Assembly (NCBI RefSeq): GCF_004564375.1
Contig: NZ_CP038267.1
Coordinates: forward strand, 1,366,501 to 1,430,500
Origin: Nocardioides euryhalodurans
Lineage (GTDB): Bacteria > Actinomycetota > Actinomycetes > Propionibacteriales > Nocardioidaceae
Reading direction: 5' to 3'
Length of the DNA: 64,000 nucleotides
This document shows, piece by piece, positions 58,551 through 64,000 of the stretch. Position 1 is the stretch's first letter. Every line of letters begins with the position of its first letter. Both the position numbers and the translations under genes were made by a program. The notes under the pieces are model-generated. The model had not been told where the DNA came from. It saw only the letters and a list, made by a program, of their open reading frames with translations, and did no database searches.

Positions 58551-58581
58551 GGGGTCCTGGCGCGTGAGGGGGGAGCGGGAG

Positions 58582-59418
58582 ATGACACGCGTGGTGTTCA
58601 CCGAGCTGCTCGGGGGAGGGGTCTTCACCGTCGGCGACGACCTCGACCCGTCCTCGCTCGAGCCGGTCGGCAACGGCCGGCTGGGCGGCCCCAGCGGACC
58701 TGCCGTCGACGTGACCGGGGCGGTGCTGGTGGCCGACCTGGAGGGCGACGCCGTCGCGCTCGCCGAGCACGGTGGGGGGTGGCAGCACTTCGGCACGCCC
58801 GGGGTCGGCGTGGGCGAGCTCCACCGGCCGACCGCCGCGGCCTTCCTCCCGGCCGGCCGGCTGGTCGTGCTCGACTCGGGCAACCGTCGCCTGGTCGTGG
58901 TGGACGACGTGAGCGGCGCGGGCTGGACGACGTACGGGCACCCGGGGCTGAGTCCCTCGGAGGGCGGCTTCGTCGACCCTCGCGGGCTGGCGGTGGACGC
59001 GTCCGGCCGGATGTGGGTGAGCGACCCGGGCGCCCACCGGCTGACGCGCGTGAACTCACCGGCCGGTGACGGCTGGGTCGAGATCGGCCTGCCCGCGGCC
59101 GCCCACCCGCCGATCCCCTACGGCCTGGGCGCCCGCGGTGACGGCGTGGTGCTCGTCGACGCCGGCAACGCCCGGCTGCTGGTCCTCGAGGGCGACGGGA
59201 CGACGTCGGCCAGCGTCGACCTCGCCGACGGCACCTGGGTCTCCCCGAGCTTCGTCGCCTCGGTCGGCGGCAACCTCGTGGTCGGCGACGCGGTGGCCAA
59301 CGAGCTGCGGCTCCTCGAGCCCGTCGCGGGGAGCTTCGTCACCGTCGCGGTGCTGCGGGGCAGCCCACCCGACGTCCTCCAGCCGCTCTTCGACTCGCTG
59401 GGAGGTGTCGGCTCATGA
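58582..59418 (+). CDS. NHL-type beta-propeller protein
   Basis: A 278-residue protein with repeated NHL-like blades: HRPTAAAFLPAGRLVVLDSG, VDPRGLAVDASGRMWVSDPG, IPYGLGARGDGVVLVDAGN, and GGNLVVGDAVANELRLLEP. About five or six blades fit. No signal peptide, no catalytic residues. Propellers of this kind mediate protein-protein or ligand contacts. The ATG with GGGAG upstream is used; a GTG 18 bp earlier is possible. Overlaps the phosphodiesterase gene by four bases (ATGA). Confidence 0.72.
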   Translation: MTRVVFTELLGGGVFTVGDDLDPSSLEPVGNGRLGGPSGPAVDVTGAVLVADLEGDAVALAEHGGGWQHFGTPGVGVGELHRPTAAAFLPAGRLVVLDSGNRRLVVVDDVSGAGWTTYGHPGLSPSEGGFVDPRGLAVDASGRMWVSDPGAHRLTRVNSPAGDGWVEIGLPAAAHPPIPYGLGARGDGVVLVDAGNARLLVLEGDGTTSASVDLADGTWVSPSFVASVGGNLVVGDAVANELRLLEPVAGSFVTVAVLRGSPPDVLQPLFDSLGGVGS

Positions 59419-61667
59419 GCAGCTCGATGCGCATCCTGACCTACAACACACAGATGCGGTCCGCGCTGATGGAGATGGGCTTCCCGCCGTCGATCCCGCC
59501 GGTCTACACCGCGCCCCAGCGGGCCAAGCTGGTCTCCCGGGCGATCCTCGACAGCGCCGAGGAGATCGACGTGGTCTGCCTCAACGAGATCTTCGACGAG
59601 CCGTCACGAGCGATCCTCAGCCAGGAGCTGGAAGACGAGTTCCCGTTCCAGGTCTCGAAGGTCGACACCTTCCACTCGCGCATCGTGACGCCGGGGATCG
59701 CGGACGACATCCAGGAGCTGGTCTGGGAGCTGACCTTCGGGCCGGTGGGCGACCTGACCGGGCTGGCGATGCTCAAGCTCGAGGACAGCGGCCTGTTCCT
59801 GGCGAGCAGGTACCCGTTCGCCACCGTGCCGACGCCGCCCGAGGTCGTCGCGTTGCTGGGCCCGCTCGCGTTCCCGAACGGCGTCCCGGTCGTGCGCTTC
59901 CAGATGTACGCCGACTCCTCCGACGCCGACAAGTTCGCCGCGAAGGGCGTGCTCTACGCGCGCCTCGATCCGCCGGGAGCCGGCGTCCGGCACGTGTTCA
60001 TCAGCCACAGCCAGGCCGACTCCGAGGCCATAGAGGAGAACGCCGACGACCGACAGAAGCAGATCGAGGCCGTGGCCGGGTTCATCGAGCACTGCATCGA
60101 GGAGACGCCGCCCTTCGCCGAGGAGGTGTTCTTCCTCGGCGACCTCAACGTCGTCGGCCACGGCGCCAAGGACCCGAAGGCGCACCCGCCGGACGGGGAC
60201 CTGCCCGAGTGGACGAACCTCTTCGGGACGCCGAATGCCCCGATGTTCGACCAGCTCGTCGACCGGTGGGGCCGCGACCAGTGCCCCGGCGGCGCGACGG
60301 GTCGCACCGACCCCGGCTTCACCGCCGACGTCGTCTACCCCCCGGCGCGGCAGCGGCTCGACTACCTGCTCACCTCGGCCTCGTCCCAGCTCGCGGTGCA
60401 GCACCTGAGGATCCACCGCGAGCTGGCCGACCCGAAGGGTGTGCTGCCGTTCCTCAGCGACCACCAGCCGCTGCTGGCCGACATCAACGTCGTCACGCCT
60501 CACGGCACGCCTGCCACCGCGCTGGTCACGCCCGACGTCGTCGACTTCGACGACGACGACTCGCTCTTCGACGGAAGGGTCAAGTGGTACCGCTTCGACG
60601 TGCCTGGCACCTACGACGTCGACCTGCAGCACGACGGTGCGGACACGGCGTACGAGATCTATCTCGGCGACGACTTCAGCACCCCCCAGCCCCCGTACCG
60701 CAACGTGACCGACCCCGAGCGCGGTCCCCGCTTCGTGCTCGCCGCGCCGTTCTTCGTCAAGGTCCACCTGGTCGATCGCCGCAGCGAGTGCTCCTACACG
60801 CTGCGCTCCCACCGTCACGAGGGGCGGACGTGGCGAGACGCGATCGTGCTGGTGCCCGACCAGCTGCGCCACGAGCGCTTCCCGGCGCAGCCGTTCAACG
60901 TCGACACCAACGACGCCGAGTGGGACGACGCGGAGAGCAAGTGGTTCCTCGTCGAGACCCCGCGCATCCCGCTGCCGCACGCGGCCCAGCTCGGTGTCGG
61001 CGTGTTCGACCCTGTCCGGGAGATCGGCGGCGCGACGCTGACCACGCCGGTCCGGGTGACCCTCGGCCAGTGGGACGGGGTCTCACCGCCGGCGTCACTT
61101 GCCGCGCAGTCGGGGCCCAGCAGCAGCCCCCAGAACATCTCCTGGGAGGCTGGGGACAACGAGCACTTCTTCGTCCTGGTGCAGCGCCAGTCCGGGACGG
61201 CGACGGCGGTGTCCTTCGACATCGTGATGAGCACGACGCTGAGCCTGCTGATCGCCCGGCCCGCGATCGAGATGTCGCTGACCTGCCGGGAGGAGACCTC
61301 CGGCTGGGGTGCCGACGACATCGCCCTGGAGATCCGCGCCGACGGAGACCTGGTCGCCGACATCCCGAACTCGGTCATCGGCGACTTCGAGGACGACGCC
61401 GTCCGCCACGTCGGCGACAAGATCCCGGCCCCCATCACGCCGTACACCCAGAGTATCGAGGTCAGGGTCATCGAGGAGGACGACATCGACCCCGACGACG
61501 TCGGCGTGGGCACGATCCCGCTGGTCGCCGACGTCGAGGACGCACCCGGCTTCACCGTCCTGCACCCCGGCATGGACGGCCGGATCCTGGGCAGCCTGGA
61601 GATCGGCGTCGACGACGGGACCTACGCCCTCTGCTGCGTCATCTCGCGCTGGCATCCGTCGGCCTAG
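59415..61667 (+). CDS. Sphingomyelinase-like EEP phosphodiesterase with C-terminal beta domains
   Basis: A 750-residue protein. Residues ~1-365 are an EEP fold nearest to neutral sphingomyelinases: LTYNTQ (N11), CLNEIFDE (E58), HVFISHSQAD (H193/H198), FLGDLNVVG (D243, N245), RLDYLL (D316), SDHQPLLADI (H350). All catalytic positions are filled. Then come two beta-rich regions (~370-470, ~480-610; FDVPGTYDVDLQHDGADTAY) and a terminal module with CREETSGWGADDIALEI and DDIDPDDVGVGTIPL, possibly calcium-binding. No signal peptide. The other EEP in this window (4.2 kb) is membrane-anchored. A 10-bp stem-loop follows the stop. Confidence 0.78.
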   Translation: MSSSMRILTYNTQMRSALMEMGFPPSIPPVYTAPQRAKLVSRAILDSAEEIDVVCLNEIFDEPSRAILSQELEDEFPFQVSKVDTFHSRIVTPGIADDIQELVWELTFGPVGDLTGLAMLKLEDSGLFLASRYPFATVPTPPEVVALLGPLAFPNGVPVVRFQMYADSSDADKFAAKGVLYARLDPPGAGVRHVFISHSQADSEAIEENADDRQKQIEAVAGFIEHCIEETPPFAEEVFFLGDLNVVGHGAKDPKAHPPDGDLPEWTNLFGTPNAPMFDQLVDRWGRDQCPGGATGRTDPGFTADVVYPPARQRLDYLLTSASSQLAVQHLRIHRELADPKGVLPFLSDHQPLLADINVVTPHGTPATALVTPDVVDFDDDDSLFDGRVKWYRFDVPGTYDVDLQHDGADTAYEIYLGDDFSTPQPPYRNVTDPERGPRFVLAAPFFVKVHLVDRRSECSYTLRSHRHEGRTWRDAIVLVPDQLRHERFPAQPFNVDTNDAEWDDAESKWFLVETPRIPLPHAAQLGVGVFDPVREIGGATLTTPVRVTLGQWDGVSPPASLAAQSGPSSSPQNISWEAGDNEHFFVLVQRQSGTATAVSFDIVMSTTLSLLIARPAIEMSLTCREETSGWGADDIALEIRADGDLVADIPNSVIGDFEDDAVRHVGDKIPAPITPYTQSIEVRVIEEDDIDPDDVGVGTIPLVADVEDAPGFTVLHPGMDGRILGSLEIGVDDGTYALCCVISRWHPSA

Positions 61668-61675
61668 CCGCGCTC

Positions 61676-61708
61676 CTCGCCCTCGTGGGTGACCTCGCCG
61701 AGGGCGAG
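61676..61708 (+). terminator. Terminator hairpin closing the inserted cassette
   Basis: CTCGCCCTCG and CGAGGGCGAG, a perfect 10-bp stem with a 13-base loop, starts nine bases after the phosphodiesterase stop. No T-tract. Confidence 0.6.
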
Positions 61709-61826
61709 CGACGGTCGCTGGTCTGCTGCTCGACCCGCGCCGGGAGCCTACCGTGACCTCCGGACACCCGGACCGGTACCGCTGCACGTCGCACCCGCGC
61801 GGCCGCGGTCACTCATCGAGCGCCAC

Positions 61827-61843
61827 CTCCCGACTTGCGGGAG
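61827..61843 (-). terminator. Terminator-like hairpin after the acyl-CoA dehydrogenase gene
   Basis: CTCCCG-ACTTG-CGGGAG, 6-bp stem ~40 bp beyond the stop on the minus strand. It lies inside the inserted segment, not in the repeat. Confidence 0.45.
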
Positions 61844-61881
61844 CCAGCCAACACGCAGCTTGACCTGCGGTCACGGGCGCG

Positions 61882-61928
61882 GCTCAGAGCTCGGACTGGA
61901 CCCCGGCGAGGAGCTGGCGGGCCATCAC
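61882..61928. repeat. Right copy of the 47-bp direct repeat (end of the intact acyl-CoA dehydrogenase gene)
   Basis: The functional copy: it includes the stop codon and the last 14 codons of the intact gene plus two bases beyond. Partner of 56081-56127, 5,801 bp away in the same orientation. Confidence 0.9.
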
Positions 61929-63068
61929 GATCCGCTGCACCTGGTTGGTGCCCTCGTAGATCTGGGTGATCTTGGCGTCGCGCATCATCCGCTCCACGGG
62001 GTACTCGCGGGTGTAGCCGTAGCCGCCGAGCACCTGCACCGCATTGGTGGTGACCTCCATCGCGACGTCGGAGGCGAAGCACTTCGCCGCGGCGCCGAAG
62101 AAGGTGAGGTCGGCGTCGCCGCGCTCGGAGCGACCGGCGGCGGCGTAGGTCATCTGGCGTGCCGCCTCGACCTTCATGCCCATGTCGGCGAGCAGGAACT
62201 GCAGGCCCTGGAACTCCGCGATGGCCTTGCCGAACTGCTGGCGCTCCTTCGCGTAGGAGAGCGCGTAGTCGAGGGCTCCCTGGGCGACCCCGACGGCCTG
62301 CGCCGCGATCGTGACGCGGGTGTGGTCGAGGGTCTGCATCGCGATGGCGAAGCCCTCCCCCTCCTCGCCGATGAGCCGCGAGGCCGGGATGCGTACGTTG
62401 TCGAGGTAGACCTCGCGGGTGGGGCTGCCCTTGATGCCGAGCTTCTTCTCGGGAGCGCCGAAGGACACACCCTCGTCGGACTTCTCGACGACGAAGGCGC
62501 TGATCCCGCCACGGGCCTTCTTCTCGGGGTCGGTGATCGCGAGGACGGTGTAGAACTCCGACTCCTCCGCGTTGGTGATCCAGCGCTTGACGCCGTTGAG
62601 AATCCAAGTGCCCCCGTCGCCCCCCGGTTCGAAGCTGGCCCGGGTCTTCATCGCCCCTGCGTCCGAGCCTGCGTCCGGCTCGGAGAGGCAGTACGAGAAG
62701 CCGCCCTCGCCCGCGGCCAGCCTGCCGAGGTAGTGCTTCTTGAGCTCCTCGGAGCCGGCGATCTGCACGGGCAGCGACCCCAGCTTGTTGACGGCGGGGA
62801 TCAGGCTGGAGCTCACGCAGGCCCGGGCGACCTCCTCGATGACCAGGCAGGTCGCGAGGGCGTCCGCCCCGGCGCCGCCGTACGCCTCGGGGACGTGGGG
62901 CGCGTGGAAGTCGGCCGCGCGCAGGGCGTCGGCCGCCTCCCGGGGATAGCGGGCGAACTCGTCGACGTCCGAGGCGAAGGGCGCGACCTTCGCGTCGCAC
63001 ACCGCGCGCACGGCCTCCCGGATCGCCTGGTGCTCCTCGGAGAGGCCGTAGAGGGGGAACTCGTCCAT
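61884..63068 (-). CDS. Acyl-CoA dehydrogenase
   Basis: A 394-residue flavoenzyme of full length. Landmarks: CLSEPDAGSDAGAMKTRA (FAD/substrate loop), WITNAEESEFYTVLA, FGAPEKKLGIKGSPTREVYL, GYGYTREYPVERMMRDAKIT, and the catalytic-base IYEGTNQVQRIVMARQLL. The E in YEG is the usual short/medium-chain catalytic Glu. It oxidises acyl-CoA to enoyl-CoA. A TAGAAT -10 ends seven bases before the ATG, so leaderless. A partial duplicate of its 3' end lies at 56.1 kb. Confidence 0.95.
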   Translation of the reverse strand: MDEFPLYGLSEEHQAIREAVRAVCDAKVAPFASDVDEFARYPREAADALRAADFHAPHVPEAYGGAGADALATCLVIEEVARACVSSSLIPAVNKLGSLPVQIAGSEELKKHYLGRLAAGEGGFSYCLSEPDAGSDAGAMKTRASFEPGGDGGTWILNGVKRWITNAEESEFYTVLAITDPEKKARGGISAFVVEKSDEGVSFGAPEKKLGIKGSPTREVYLDNVRIPASRLIGEEGEGFAIAMQTLDHTRVTIAAQAVGVAQGALDYALSYAKERQQFGKAIAEFQGLQFLLADMGMKVEAARQMTYAAAGRSERGDADLTFFGAAAKCFASDVAMEVTTNAVQVLGGYGYTREYPVERMMRDAKITQIYEGTNQVQRIVMARQLLAGVQSEL

Positions 63069-63075
63069 GCTGCGG

Positions 63076-63081
63076 ATTCTA
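63076..63081 (-). promoter_or_regulatory. -10 element, leaderless-type, for the acyl-CoA dehydrogenase gene
   Basis: TAGAAT, seven bases before the ATG. Confidence 0.6.
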
Positions 63082-63122
63082 GGTGGGCACGGACGAGCTC
63101 CCCGTGCTGGGTTACCCGCGGG

Positions 63123-63647
63123 TCACCCGACGGCGTCGAGCAGCGCCTTGGTGAAGGCCGGGATGTCCCCGGGGTTGCGGCTGGTGATCAGGTTGCCGTC
63201 GACCACGACCTCCTCGTCGACCCACTCACCGCCGGCGTTGCGGATGTCGGTCTGCAGGCTGGGCCACGACGTCAGCCGCTTGCCGCGCAGCGCGCCGGCC
63301 TCGACGAGGGTCCACGGCGCGTGGCAGATGGCCGCGACCGGCTTGCCCGAGGCGGCGAAGGCCCGGATGAACGCGACGGCGCCCTCGTCGAGCCGGAGCG
63401 CGTCGGGGTTCGCGACCCCGCCCGGGAGGACCAGCGCGTCGTAGTCGGCGACGTCCGCGTCCCCGACGACGGTGTCGACCGGGCGGGTCTCGGCCTTGTC
63501 GAGGTGGTCGAAGGTCTGCACCTCACCGGCCTCCGTGCTGAGCAGCTCGGCACTGTGGCCGGCGTCGGTGACCGACTGCCACGGGTCGGTCAGCTCGACC
63601 CGCTCGATGCCCTCGGTCGCGGTCAGGAAAGCGATCTTCTTGGTCAT
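63123..63647 (-). CDS. DJ-1/PfpI-family protein
   Basis: A 174-residue protein of the YhbO/PfpI group. Nucleophile Cys in AAICHAPWTLVEAG, the acidic partner Glu in TATEGIERVELTDP, and LVLPGGVANPDALRLDE. Family members remove glyoxal adducts from proteins and DNA or act as stress chaperones; peptidase activity is disputed. The ATG at MTKKIAFLTA has GGAGG four bases upstream; the longer frame is not conserved. Confidence 0.9.
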   Translation of the reverse strand: MTKKIAFLTATEGIERVELTDPWQSVTDAGHSAELLSTEAGEVQTFDHLDKAETRPVDTVVGDADVADYDALVLPGGVANPDALRLDEGAVAFIRAFAASGKPVAAICHAPWTLVEAGALRGKRLTSWPSLQTDIRNAGGEWVDEEVVVDGNLITSRNPGDIPAFTKALLDAVG

Positions 63648-63713
63648 GCCTCCAACGTAGGAAGGCCGTCCAAGCTTCACCACCACCCCTCCGGGTGCCT
63701 TCCGGCAGCCACC

Positions 63714-63719
63714 TACTGT
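63714..63719 (+). promoter_or_regulatory. -10 element, leaderless-type, for the CoA-binding protein gene
   Basis: TACTGT, seven bases before the ATG. Confidence 0.55.
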
Positions 63720-63726
63720 GGGGGCC

Positions 63727-64000
63727 ATGGGTGTGGCGTGGCAGGACCCGGCGGCGATCGACCTGATGCTCGACGAGTGCGCGACGTGGGCGGTCGTGGG
63801 GCTGTCCGGCAACCCGTCGCGGACGGCGTACGCCATCGCGGACCTGCTCCAGCAGCGTGGGAAGCGGATCGTGCCGGTCCACCCGACGGCGCCGGTGGTC
63901 CTCGGCGAGCAGGGGTACGCGACCCTCGCCGACATCCCCTTCCCCGTCGACGTGGTCGACGTCTTCCGCCGCTCCGAGGCTGCCGGCGCGTTCGCGGACC
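63727..64000 (+). CDS. CoA-binding domain protein (3' part outside window)
   Basis: The first 91 residues: a Rossmann-type CoA_binding_2 domain with WAVVGLSGNPSRTAYAIADL, QQRGKRIVPVHPTAPVVLGE and IPFPVDVVDVFRRSEAAGAF. Complete homologues are ~135-145 residues and are single-domain cytoplasmic proteins of unclear role, possibly CoA-responsive. Start backed by the TACTGT element. Divergent from the DJ-1 gene by 79 bp. Confidence 0.82.
   Translation, partial: MGVAWQDPAAIDLMLDECATWAVVGLSGNPSRTAYAIADLLQQRGKRIVPVHPTAPVVLGEQGYATLADIPFPVDVVDVFRRSEAAGAFAD

Noticed and set aside
56081..61928. Integrase-type att sites (attL/attR) around the cassette
   Set aside because: The repeat is at a protein gene's 3' end, not a tRNA, and no integrase or recombination-directionality gene lies inside. 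Kept only as a direct repeat.

Overview
The window is high-GC actinobacterial DNA, most likely from the Nocardioidaceae (Nocardioides or a close relative). The evidence is the very strong G/C third-position bias, the core gene order mtrA-mtrB-lpqB-comF-hpf-(response regulator)-secA, the order SIS protein-Trm112-manB-DUF3499 / zincin-like / DUF5719-GT2 / whiB2 / fbiA-fbiB, and a GlfT1/Glf/GlfT2 galactan locus. About 60 protein genes were identified; no tRNA, rRNA, CRISPR array, transposase or integrase was seen.

Layout. 1-2.3 kb: end of a surface-polymer region (LicD-type protein, secreted phospholipase-D-like protein, lipoprotein). 2.4-8.6 kb: magnesium-transporter-like regulator, DUF1003 protein, anchored endonuclease/phosphatase, Mrp ATPase, TatB, LysM protein. 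8.6-10.8 kb: TetR regulator divergent from a carotenoid oxygenase, with a double operator between them. 10.8-21.6 kb: a minus-strand housekeeping block with secA, a YcaQ-type glycosylase, an orphan LuxR response regulator, hibernation factor hpf, a frameshifted comF, and lpqB/mtrB/mtrA. 21.7-25.2 kb: S-adenosylhomocysteine hydrolase and homocysteine methyltransferase, two ends of the methyl cycle, with a DUF808 membrane protein between. 25.2-38 kb: GDP-mannose supply (manB, manC, SIS isomerase-like protein), a large membrane glycosyltransferase with DUF5719 partner, WhiB2, and F420 synthesis (fbiA, cofE-type fbiB). 38-51.7 kb: cell-wall block with a PGRP amidase, an ABC polysaccharide exporter, the galactofuranosyl transferases and mutase, and two LytR-CpsA-Psr ligases. 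51.8-56 kb: PaaK/PaaI, a SigB/F-type sigma factor, hemerythrin and WrbA.

56.1-61.9 kb is the unusual part. It is a four-gene, same-strand cassette: three PLAT-like repeats fused to a metzincin protease, a HEAT-repeat protein, an NHL-type propeller, and a sphingomyelinase-like phosphodiesterase with extra C-terminal domains. Nothing in it carries a recognisable signal peptide. The cassette is bracketed by a 47-bp direct repeat (46/47 identical) that is the last 14 codons plus stop of the adjacent acyl-CoA dehydrogenase gene. It therefore looks like an insertion between wrbA and that gene which left a fragment of the gene on the far side.

Regulation is often readable. Twelve genes have a TANNNT -10 element ending 6-8 nt before the start codon, the arrangement of leaderless actinobacterial transcripts; this also decides several starts. 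A 14-bp perfect stem-loop that can stop the F420 operon lies inside the 3' end of the convergent manC coding sequence. Domain and family names are from memory of motifs; no database search was run.
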